A stretch of 50,000 nt of DNA from Chromera velia (lineage: Eukaryota; Sar; Chromeraceae), in contig JAHBMJ010005136.1 in the NCBI GenBank assembly GCA_018398765.1, positions 1-50,000 on the forward strand, in the 5' to 3' direction. The position numbers were made by a program, and so were the translations under genes. A model generated the notes under the pieces. The model was not told where the DNA came from. It worked only from the letters and a program-made list of their open reading frames with translations, and searched no databases. Below are positions 13,101 through 20,828 of the stretch, one piece after another. The stretch's first letter is position 1. Every line of letters begins with the position of its first letter.

Positions 13101-16004
13101 GCGGGACACAAACAAATACGCAAACCAACCAACCTGGAGTCAAACCGGTTGGGTGCGGGACACAAACAAATACGCAAACCAACCAACCTGGAGTCAAACC
13201 GGTTGGGTGCGGGACACAAACAAATACGCAAACCAACCAACCTGGAGTCAAACCGGTTGGGTGCGGGACACAAACAAATACGCAAACCAACCAACCTGGA
13301 GTCAAACCGGTTGGGTGCGGGACACAAACAAATACGCAAACCAACCAACCTGGAGTCAAACCGGTTGGGTGCGGGACACAAACAAATACGCAAACCAACC
13401 AACCTGGAGTCAAACCGGTTGGGTGCGGGACACAAACAAATACGCAAACCAACCAACCTGGAGTCAAACCGGTTGGGTGCGGGACACAAACAAATACGCA
13501 AACCAACCAACCTGGAGTCAAAACGGTTGGGTGCGGGACATCCGAGGCAGTGAGGGGCAGGAACCCAGAGGTCCGAAGAACCTGCAGATTTGCGTGCATG
13601 TATGTTTATTCTTATGTATGTTTATTCTGTATGAAAGAATTCTGTATGAAAATAAATGCATAAAATAAACGAGGGGCAGGGACCCAGAGGTCCGAAGAAC
13701 CTGCAGATTTGCGTGCATGTATGTTTATTCTTATGTATGTTTATTCTGTATGAAAGAATTCTGTATGAAAATAAATGCATAAAATAAACGAGGGGCAGGG
13801 ACCCAGAGGTCCGAAGAACCTGCAGATTTGCGTGCATGTATGTTTATTCTTATGTATGTTTATTCTGTATGAAAGAATTCTGTATGAAAATAAATGCATA
13901 AAATAAACGAGGGGCAGGGACCCAGAGGTCCGAAGAACCTGCAGATTTGCGTGCATGTATGTTTATTCTTGTGTATGTTTATTCTGTATGAAAGAATTCT
14001 GTATGAAAATAAATGCATAAAATAAACGAGGGACAGAGACCCAGAGGTCCGAAGAACCTGCAGATTTGCGTGCATGTATGTTTATTCTTATGTATGTTTA
14101 TTCTGCATGAAAGAATTCTGTATGAAAATAAATGCATAAAATAAACGAGGGGCAGGGACCCAGAGGTCCGAAGAACCTGCAGATTTGCGTGCATGTATGT
14201 TTATTCTTATGTATGTTTATTCTGTATGAAAGAATTCTGTATGAAAATAAATGCATAAAATAAACGAGGGGCAGGGACCCAGAGGTCCGAAGAACCTGCA
14301 GATTTGCGTGCATGTATGTTTATTCTTATGTATGTTTATTCTGTATGAACGAATTCTGTATGAAAATAAATGCATAAAATAAACGAGGGGCAGAGACCCA
14401 GAGGTCCGAAGAACCTGCAGATTTGCGTGCATGTATGTTTATTCTTATGTATGTTTATTCTGTATGAAAGAATTCTGTATGAAAATAAATGCATAAAATA
14501 AACGAGGGGCAGGGACCCAGAGGTCCGAAGAATCTGCAGATTTGCGTGCATGTATGTTTATTCTTATGTATGTTTATTCTGTATGAAAGAATTCTGTATG
14601 AAAATAAATGCATAAAATAAACGAGGGGCAGGGACCCAGAGGTCCGAAGAACCTGCAGAGAGAAAAAAGCGCAGTGCAGTGCAAAGAGAACAGCAGTGAT
14701 TGGATCCTTCAATCTGTACGTAGAGGTTCTCCCTCCGTACTCTTTCATCTCACTTGTTTCCCCCCGTCCTTCGTCCTCACCTCAGGCTGTCATGTCCGTC
14801 AGCATTTTCTGTATTAATATGTATTTTTTCTGTATGTATTGTATGTAATGTGTATTAATAAGAATTCTGTATGAAAGAAAATGCACGTCCTCACCTCAGG
14901 CTGTCATGTCCGTCAGGCATGCACGCACTTAATTCCCTTAATTCTTCATTCCACCCCCATGCCCTCCTCTCCCGACTCTTCTCATGCAGGGATCAGTGCA
15001 TGCATTTTCTTTCATACAGAATTCTTATTAATACATATTACATACAATACATACAGAATTAATACATATTAATACAGAAAAAGAAAATGCCCTCCTCTCC
15101 CGACTCCTCCCATGCAGGGATCAGATGGGTCGGGAGGGCAAAACGCACAGGCTGGGAGGCAAGCACGCAACAAAGGAAGGCGAAAAAGAAAATATATGGG
15201 TAGGTAGGTAGGGAGGCAGACAAGCAGGCGAACAGACAGGCAGATAGGCAGATATATACGCAGGTAGACAAGCAGGCAAACAGGCAGGTAGGCAGTCAGC
15301 TAGGCAGACACAAAAAAGCAGGCAAGAAACCAAGCAAGGACGCAATCACGAAGGAAGGGCGAGCAGGTAGGTATTGACGACATGTATCATTCTCCGACTG
15401 CTTCTGTGTCTGTGCTGGTGTAAGGCAGGTAGGCAGACAAGCGTCCAGCAGGCATGATGGTCTCTTACACAGTTGAAAGAATGTATGAATAAGAAGGACC
15501 AGGTCCCCTCACCTCACCTGTGTCAAAGACGACGTTCAGGTTTTGGGGAGGGGCTCCCAATCCGATTCTTCCGTACTGCAGACAAATTTCCCGTGTGGAG
15601 TTTCTCTATCTATGTGTGTGGATATACCAAGCTGCACATTCCGTACTGCAAGCACCAGCGCGAGTCAGAGTGAGACACAGTGGAGGAGACGGGAAGAACA
15701 GATGGTGCATAAACAAATTTCTTTCTTGTGCTTGAAATTTTTGATTGCTCGACCAAAAGAGAGACCCACGTACGTATTGCACATTGTCCCTGTCCACAAG
15801 CGCAACAACAGATCCCCCTCTGGAACTCAGAGACAAGGCAGAGGCAGGCAGAATGTCGCCCTGTCTTCGAAGCTGTTTCTGCACCCGCTGCAAATTCACA
15901 AGCATGCCGTCTCCTCCGCTTTGTGCGTTGCCAGCAGGCGTGCCTCTGGTTGGACGCAAAGCAGAAGAGGCAGCCACTACCCATACAACTCTAGCAATGT
16001 GCAT
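5600..16004 (-). CDS. Pepsin-family (A1) aspartic protease, multi-exon
   Basis: Endopeptidase with two catalytic aspartates, probably secretory. Exons recovered in order: 16004-15774 (MHIARVVWVVAA signal-like start, ends DNVQY); 15575-15518 (YGRIGLGAPPQ, NVVFDT+G); 11232-11163 (SSDLWVPAPHC, NRFDS); 10568-10290 (SQSSSFQEV, an N gap, then FYGKGRVEGT, QDFLLVDEET); 9967 to about 9850 (FDGVLGLAWPS, GTPPVV); about 9149-8897 (LSCGG, HWVSQIV); 7877 to about 7600 (VVDSGSS, second Asp); 6528 to about 6200 (LPSISFFL, SPEDYL). Phases match at the first four joins (0, 1, 2, 1). The family normally has about 330-400 mature residues, and this fits. The C-terminal end (near 6140 and 5650, RWRSVYES, RERVGIVPC) changes frame and is unresolved. 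Introns are long and repeat-filled. The family is certain; exact borders of the later exons are not. Confidence 0.85.
5657..6147. repeat. Hairpin element locus B: nine copies of an exon piece
   Basis: The segment CGGATTCATAGACGGACC and the following TCCACCGCACAATGCAT occur nine times at about 5657, 5710, 5771, 5823, 5884, 5945, 6006, 6067 and 6119. Copies are separated by short spacers in either orientation of the same core: TGCATTTTCTTTCATACAGA or ATATGAAAGAAAATGCATG. On the minus strand the repeated host piece reads RWRSVYES, which fits the position of the last strand of a pepsin C-lobe. The first and last copies connect to unique sequence on either side, so the units look inserted into or beside a protease exon. 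Confidence 0.8.
6638..6664 (-). pseudogene. Degenerate copy of a protease exon start
   Basis: On the minus strand AAGGTCGACTCTCTGGCGG here mirrors the true exon start CAG|GTCGACCCCCTGGCGGG at 6530-6514. It lies about 120 bp upstream in gene sense. It has lost the CAG acceptor (AAG) and decays quickly on both sides. It is best read as a remnant of an earlier exon-edge duplication. Confidence 0.45.
7146..7272. repeat. GGAT/GCAT minisatellite
   Basis: Repeats of GATGGATGCATGATCAGGAT in about four imperfect units, with internal GGAT and GCAT runs. It falls inside the protease gene, in an intron by my exon model. Confidence 0.85.
8238..8650. repeat. Compound CA/CACACG/GACACGCACA microsatellite in a protease intron
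   Basis: CA runs, then (CACACG)n with one CACATTCACACG interruption near 8425, then about nine GACACGCACA units at 8500-8580, then CA again. Because the host gene is on the minus strand, the transcript reads TG-rich. A repeat of the same design lies at 30515-30866 in another gene's intron. Long frames through it (poly CV, HT or RT) are not genes. Confidence 0.95.
8945..9086. repeat. Hairpin element locus C inside or beside a protease exon
   Basis: A 29-bp direct repeat (8945-8973 and 9058-9086, one mismatch) flanks an 84-bp hairpin spacer, with GCATGCATTTTCTTTCATAC on the left and GTATGAAAGAAAATGCAT on the right. In gene sense the duplicated part reads CTGTGCCTACAG|CTGTCCATG, a plausible acceptor with exon start. 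Ignoring the spacer, the frame runs on from LSCGGSVPPAW to QHWVSQIV, as a pepsin would require. Confidence 0.85.
10097..10158. repeat. (CT)n(GT)n microsatellite
   Basis: About 13 CT units followed by GT units with ATG interruptions, in the protease intron between the FYGKG and FDGVLGL exons. Confidence 0.9.
10971..11162. repeat. 54-bp array I: repeated donor half of the catalytic exon
   Basis: A 54-bp unit whose CCTGGAGTC anchor recurs at about 10999, 11053 and 11107, with the full exon's own copy at 11161. On the minus strand each unit carries TGTCCCGCACCCAACCG, then TTTGACTCCAG|GTTGG. That is the last 29 nt of the DTGSSDLWVP exon plus its donor and the first 25 nt of intron. Units alternate AACCGGTTT and AACCGTTTT. 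Confidence 0.95.
11163..11232 (-). CDS. Catalytic exon of the aspartic protease, full copy 1
   Basis: This 70-nt exon begins after CTGCAG at 11233 and ends at CTCCAG|GTTGGT. It enters in phase 1, so the G left by the previous exon makes DT-GSSDLWVP, the first active site. It then reads APHCLGCPAPNRFDS and leaves in phase 2, which the next exon completes as S-QSSSF. This matches the pepsin run from the catalytic DTGSS through two cysteines to the RF motif. The local acceptor lacks a pyrimidine tract (GCACGCAAATCTGCAG), because the sequence before it is the hairpin unit. A second full copy is at 13512-13581. Confidence 0.85.
11203..13023. repeat. 119-bp array I: repeated acceptor half of the catalytic exon plus hairpin
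   Basis: Fifteen units of exactly 119 bp, then a partial one stopping at the N at 13024. Each has about 36 bp of exon edge (minus strand CTGCAG|GTTCTTCGGACC, then TCTGGGTCCCTGCCCCTCG) and about 83 bp of AT-rich hairpin with TTCTGTATGAAAGAATTC and GTATGTTTATTC. Units are nearly identical. Rare variants (GCATGAAAG, GAACGAATT, CAGAGACC) recur in array II, so the arrays share history. 119 is not a multiple of three; the many 71-codon frames are repeat artefacts. Confidence 0.97.
13024..13024. other. Assembly gap joining two repeat arrays
   Basis: A single N fuses a truncated 119-bp unit (ending CTGCAG) directly to a truncated 54-bp unit. Because it sits exactly between two high-identity arrays, true copy number and true order cannot be trusted here. 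Confidence 0.9.
13025..13511. repeat. 54-bp array II: repeated donor half of the catalytic exon
   Basis: Ten evenly spaced 54-bp anchors (13025 to 13511, the last in the full exon copy 2). The first is cut by the N at 13024. All units except the exon itself carry the AACCGG variant, so this array is more homogeneous than array I. The 18-residue periodic frames through it on both strands are not genes. Confidence 0.95.
13512..13581 (-). CDS. Catalytic exon of the aspartic protease, full copy 2
   Basis: Same 70-nt sequence, phases and splice ends as the copy at 11163-11232, again lying between a 54-bp array (lower coordinates) and a 119-bp array (higher coordinates). Only one copy can be used in a single transcript, since joining both would break the phase (phase-2 exit into a phase-1 entry). 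It could be a mutually exclusive duplicate or an assembly duplicate. Confidence 0.7.
13552..14658. repeat. 119-bp array II: repeated acceptor half of the catalytic exon plus hairpin
   Basis: Nine full 119-bp units and a final 36-bp exon edge at 14623-14658. The outermost acceptor on the minus strand, GCGCTTTTTTCTCTCTGCAG|GTT, is the only one with a strong pyrimidine tract, so it is probably the ancestral splice site. Reading in from it gives GSSDLWVPAP, then hairpin sequence and a stop. Unit variants include CTTGTGTATG, GCATGAAAG, GAACGAATT and AATCTGCAG. Confidence 0.97.
14772..14916. repeat. Hairpin element locus D
   Basis: A perfect 31-bp direct repeat (14772-14802 and 14886-14916, CGTCCTCACCTCAGGCTGTC and on) flanks an 83-bp AT-rich spacer. 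The spacer ends AGAATTCTGTATGAAAGAAA, the shared core. Location is the long protease intron 2. Confidence 0.85.
14959..15124. repeat. Hairpin element locus E
   Basis: A 38-bp direct repeat (14959-14996 and 15087-15124, two mismatches, ATGCCCTCCTCTCCCGACTC and on) flanks a 90-bp spacer. The spacer begins TGCATGCATTTTCTTTCATA, opposite in orientation to locus D only 40 bp away. Confidence 0.85.
15190..15360. repeat. GGCA/GGTA/GACA degenerate tetranucleotide repeat
   Basis: Irregular run of AGGTAGGT, GCAGACAAGCAGGC and related words, in protease intron 2. Confidence 0.7.
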
Positions 16005-16261
16005 ATTGAACGTCGCTCTTCGGTCTCTCTCTGCAGGTAAGACACGCTATCGCGCTGGAGGCCCCCACGCAATGATCGAGCCCAGCTGGATGGATCCACG
16101 TAGACGGGTCAAGTTCAGTTGAATCCAATGTGACTTGTGACAGGAAGAAGTACGGTGCCTACGGAGCGCTTTTCAGGAGCTTGGACGGATTTATCCCAGA
16201 GATGATGTGCCCTGCCATATGCATCTATATTTACCGCTGATTACCTCGCGTACCTCGCTGA

Positions 16262-16288
16262 TATTGCCGTGGCCCCGAGCCACGGTAT
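16262..16288. other. Small inverted repeat upstream of the protease
   Basis: GCCGTGGC and GCCACGGT pair around CCCGA, about 260 bp upstream of the protease start. It could be a transcription or RNA structure signal; function unknown. Confidence 0.35.
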
Positions 16289-16860
16289 CTGTGCCGAAAG
16301 GAAAAAAGTAAAGGTGAGCCCCGCCCCCTACACCGAATTTCGCACGCGCGCGCCACTTACTTACTTCCCCACATTTCGGGTCGCAAACGCCTTACAGGAC
16401 CGCGCAGTAAAAATTTTTCGATGATTGAATTCGACCGCCTAGCTCTGAGGTCTGAATTCTTGTTGATTGAGGTTTTTGTTATGCATGCCGCGTCCCCGTG
16501 TATGAAGGGCGGATCTAGCCTAGTCTGTCAAAAGGTTCCGGTTCGTCCCGTCTGTTCTAAATCTAGGAACACTGCTCATTGATCACTTTTACTGCGGCTT
16601 ATTTCTCATGCGGCGGTAGAGTAGGACTCGGAGAACAATGAAAAGAGGGGAGAGACAGGGCAAAAACTTTCTAAAAGTTTGTCCCCTTGGCAAAGGCTAC
16701 CCTTTGACGGCGGAGAATAACTTCAAAGAGACCCTCCCCATTAATTTGCCCCTTATTTTCTCAACCTTCTTTTCTTCTTTTCTTTTCATACGTTTACTCC
16801 CTTTTCTTTTTTTTTTTTCTTTCTTGTTTATATATAAAGAATCAATCATAAAAAGATCGC

Positions 16861-19800
16861 TTAGTTTGCGCCCTCCGAGTCGAATGACCTGAAGAACGCT
16901 ATAACCTCCCTACCGAGAAGGCACTCAGGCTGGAAAGGCCTTCTGGTTCCCCTCCTGCTGTGAATTGAACAGAGAAGATTTGCAGCAACGAAACGCTGTA
17001 GCGTGTAGGAAAGAACTTTACAATACCAGTCCATCAGCCTTATCTGCACTGCCTCGTCTCTCTCTCCTCCTCTCACTCTTCCGGCCCCCAACTTTGTCAT
17101 CTCTTTCAAAAAACGAATTGTCCCCTCTCTTGGTCTCCCATATGTCTCAAACACAAGAGGAACAAACCGAAATCCGATTTCATGACAGATCTTACAGTAC
17201 CTGTTATTTTTGACCTTCTCCATCGCCTTTGCTGCCGACCCTGTTGTTTTTGCAAATCTTTGCAAGCGGTTGGCATCAATTGAGAATGGATGGGTCACTG
17301 CGACATCTCCTAGTATGGTGTCTCCTGATGGGAGACCTGCAAGGAAATCGGGACGTTTCTGTCTCTCATTGACGAGACGGGTGGGAGTGGATAAGCCTAG
17401 CTGTCCGAAGGTTGGCTCCCTTGTTACATAGCAATGACGGAGCCTCTACAAAAGAGAGCAGAATACATCTTTCATCTGTTCATGTCTCTATCACACACCC
17501 CCCTCCGTGCCATAAGTTTGTGCATGCTGGCCCTCATGGTCCAGCGTGGTCCCATAAGCACAGATCGGGTTCCGTTTGATTTCTGGGATAGGAAGACCAA
17601 GACGGAGACGAACGGCGATGGTGAAGAGCGTGGGAGAAATTTTTGTCCATCCAGAGGACGGCATCGCAGTAAGCCAAGCTAAGGCCCCTGTGCCCGAACA
17701 GGACTTCAAACGTGCCTTCCCTGAAGGGGACAGCGCATTGAGAAGTTGTTCTCTGCGAACAAGGTAGAGGGCTTCAATCATCAAGTGCTGCATCTCCTCC
17801 CTCTTATGAATTAGGAAATCATTAATTCTCTCCCCCCACTCATTTTGCAACACTCGGGGAATGTGGTTTTATCCGAGTTCCCTCTGTACCCCCCCTCTGC
17901 AGTCCGTGTATGCTTGTGCCACTCTTTTTACCTAATGCAGGCCGGCAAAATCCGATCGTGTTGGTGTTGCAAAACCTTGATCGGTAAGCCTGCCTCTGAC
18001 TGCGGTGAGAGTTTGCATACCGTAGTCTACTAGCGCTGCCGGTGCGATATGACGGAAGAAAGGGATTCCTAACCCCTCCTGGTACAACGGGAGATAGATC
18101 TGCTCCTTCTTTTGGGTCTATTCTTCTAGGGTCAGACGCACACTGCGGGTAAAAAAGTCCCCCAACTCCTTATCTGCACGCTCCCAGACATCAGTATGCA
18201 GTCTGTCTGCCATCACTCGGGCTAAGTAGACGAGTTTAGGGAAGATGCAGTACCTGAAGAGCAGACTGCAGCCCTGGGGGTCCCTGTACACTTCCGCCAG
18301 CTTTCTAAGCTTGGTGGCCTCCCCCAACTTCTTTTCAAACAGTCTGTTGACAAACGTGTCCCCCCCCCCTGCTGCCCCCATCAGTTTGTAGCCCTCTGTC
18401 AATACCTTAAGTCCTGGGGGACATTGTTGCGGAATCTCCCTCTCCGTTTTCCCCCTCCAACTGGGAGAGAAGGCTGCGCTCTTATCTTTGCCCAGATTAA
18501 GCATCAGGCCGTATTCCCCCAAAATTTTGATACAATCTGACTAGGCAGGGGTTAGACAATCAGCAGAGCTGGAAGGAAAAATGAGGGAGAAGTCATCCAT
18601 ATATGTACCTATAAAGCATCCCGCCCTCCTGTGCTTCTCGTGCAGCCTCTTTTACAACTTTTCTAGTGCCGGTTTCAAGCTAAGACAAAAAAGAAGCGGT
18701 CTTGCCACATCTCCTTGCTATACCCCCTCTTGACTCAAGAATTTGTGCAGTATGCCTTTCTGATTGCGAAAGAAAATGGAGACAGAGGTGCCATACCAGA
18801 GGGAAAAGAAACGATAGAGCTCAGGGAAATGCTCCCGCAATTGATCTATCACTTTCTGTCTATCACACGTATTGAATGCATTGTTTGCATCTATTTGAAG
18901 GAAGATGGAGTTGGGACAGAGCTGCAAGGAGGTTTAGACGGCTCAGAAAATTTTATCTGCCCCTGCGCTAGTTCTGACCGCATACTGAAGAGCGCCGAGG
19001 TGCTCCTCGAACGTCTCTCCGTACTCAATCAAGATAGCCTTGGTCACCCATCTTCAGAGCACGTCCCCAATGGTGATCGGTCTCACTTTATCCCCTTTTG
19101 TATCCTTATTAAGGGCAAAAGACCTCCTGCTTGCTAGCAAGTGGAGGAAGGACGGAGGAGCATTGCCCGCTGCAAGGCACTGCACCACCGTGAGAAGGGT
19201 ATACGATCCCGCCCCCCCCCCTGACCCGTTATCAGGGAGAAAGAAGCAGATGTGTTCGTAGCGCCACCCTGAGATGCCCTGTGCAGAGCCACGGGTGGCT
19301 GAGTGAGCTGCTTGGAGGAGGGAGTCTAGTGTGAGCTCTAGCCAGGGGGGGTCTACGGGAAGGGGCTTGGTCTCATATCGGGTCCTGCGAGGGGGGTGAA
19401 GTTCTTTCAGCTTGCGGTATGTTTTCATGGTTGGCGTTGCGATGCCCAGAGAGCCTAGGCAGGAGACAGCTTTCGAGAGTGCCCCATCTTTGATGTCCAG
19501 AGGGACTCAACATGGCGGCACATGCTGTCTTTTGTGGCTTGCTTTGACGGCTTCCTTCCCTTCCTTTTCTCTAGTTGCTTCTCTCTTATTCAAACAATAT
19601 CCGATCTCAGTGATGAGACCAGAACTTCAAAATCTCCCCTCCAGAAGGCTAAGATTCGGCATCTGCTTGCTGCAAAAGATACGTTCCCCCCTCTTCTATC
19701 GACTCTGAGGAAGAGGGACAGAAAATAGAAGAGCACTTTCCACCCCCGCTCCACAACTGCAAGGTCATTACTCTGGATTCTCTGGGTGTACTCTTCTAAG

Positions 19801-20558
19801 ATGGCGAGCAGTGCAGGGTGGAAGGTCGCACTGATGTGTTTGTTGGTTGGGATGTCAAAGTCGTCGGGAGCTTCTGCTTCTAGGTCTATGGAGTCCCAAA
19901 ACTTCCATTTTTCTTCCCACTCTTCGATGGTTACGTCTGGTTCTTCTTCTTCTCCGTTTGCCCTGTCTCCGTCTCTTTCTCCTCCTCCCTCCCCTTCTTC
20001 CTTTCCCTCTCTGGCTCCCTCTACAGACAGAGCAACCCTCACTGCGGGCTGTGAGCCTGCACCTCTGCCTGCCCTGCGTCTGACACCTTGCTGCCCCTCC
20101 GGCGGCTCCTCCCCCCATTCCCGTCGCTCCAACAAATCTGTGAGGTCATCGATATCTGACCCTCCATCTGACGGCTCTCCTTCCCTTTCTTCTCTTCTCT
20201 CTCTTTCTTCTTCCTCTTCTGCTTCTATGTCGGCCCTCCCTTTCCCTTCATCTTCCGTCTCTTCCTCAGCATCATGGTCGGTCTGCATCCTGTCTCCCCT
20301 TTCTCACCTTCTCCAATTCCCTCCATAGAGCATTTGGAAGATCTGTGAGAGCGGCCTCCCTTGGGGCCTTCCAAGCAGAGGCACTTGACCATAGTTTGCT
20401 GCTGTTGCGGCTACAGCTACGGCAGGGTTGCTGCTGCTGCTACTACTACTACTGCTGCTGCTTGAGCTGGAGCCTCCCCCCTGCCCCCCCCCCGCTGCAC
20501 TCCTTCCATCTGGTCGGGCCTTGGGCCTCCCCTTCGCCTTCCCTTCATTGGATGGCAC
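16861..20558 (-). pseudogene. Decayed reverse-transcriptase retroelement
   Basis: Coding pieces follow in order on the minus strand with frame breaks between them. 20558-20304 is a low-complexity N-terminus. 20288-19590 is acidic and E-rich. 19428-19054 has LNKDTKGDKVRPITIGDVL, an RT finger motif. 18927-18718 has LQIDANNAFNTCDR. The YMDD catalytic box is at 18603-18592 and an in-frame TAG at 18543-18541. 18522-18118 is the thumb-like GLMLNLGKDKS region. 17853-17491 has GTGALAWLTA and RLGLPIPEIK. 17298-16861 has YCKICHEIGF. There are no flanking long terminal repeats, so a non-LTR class is likely, though I saw no endonuclease domain. At least three frame changes and the stop make it inactive. 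Confidence 0.8.
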
Positions 20559-20828
20559 GTTTGCTGAGAGGATTAAATTCTGCTAGCAGTCCTCAGCATG
20601 CCGTCTGGTTGGTCTCTTTCTTTTTCCCTGTAGCTCCTGCGTGCTGAAGTCTGAGTTTTCTGAGGTGAGTCCTCCTGTCGCCCTGTTAGAGGGTGGTGCT
20701 TTGCTCCTGGCTGCCGGTAGTGCTTATCTCTCTGACTCTTCTCTATCAACAGACTCTATTTCTGATATGAGACACCTTCCATTTGCGTCAAAACCTAGGA
20801 ATTGGGTGGGGTGTGGTCTTTGGGGCGG

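Noticed and set aside
10872-13668. Long 18-residue periodic proteins (QIRKPTNLES..., VCVPHPTGLTPGW...)
   Set aside because: The 54-bp repeat is a multiple of three, so all frames stay open by arithmetic on both strands.
11203-14658. CRISPR array
   Set aside because: Units are contiguous near-identical 119-mers without variable spacers, in a eukaryotic intron.
11169-14748. Two dozen near-identical 71-codon frames (MHANLQVLRTSG...) as a gene family
   Set aside because: They are the same 119-bp repeat read in the wrong frame. The protease frame in the same sequence is GSSDLWVP.
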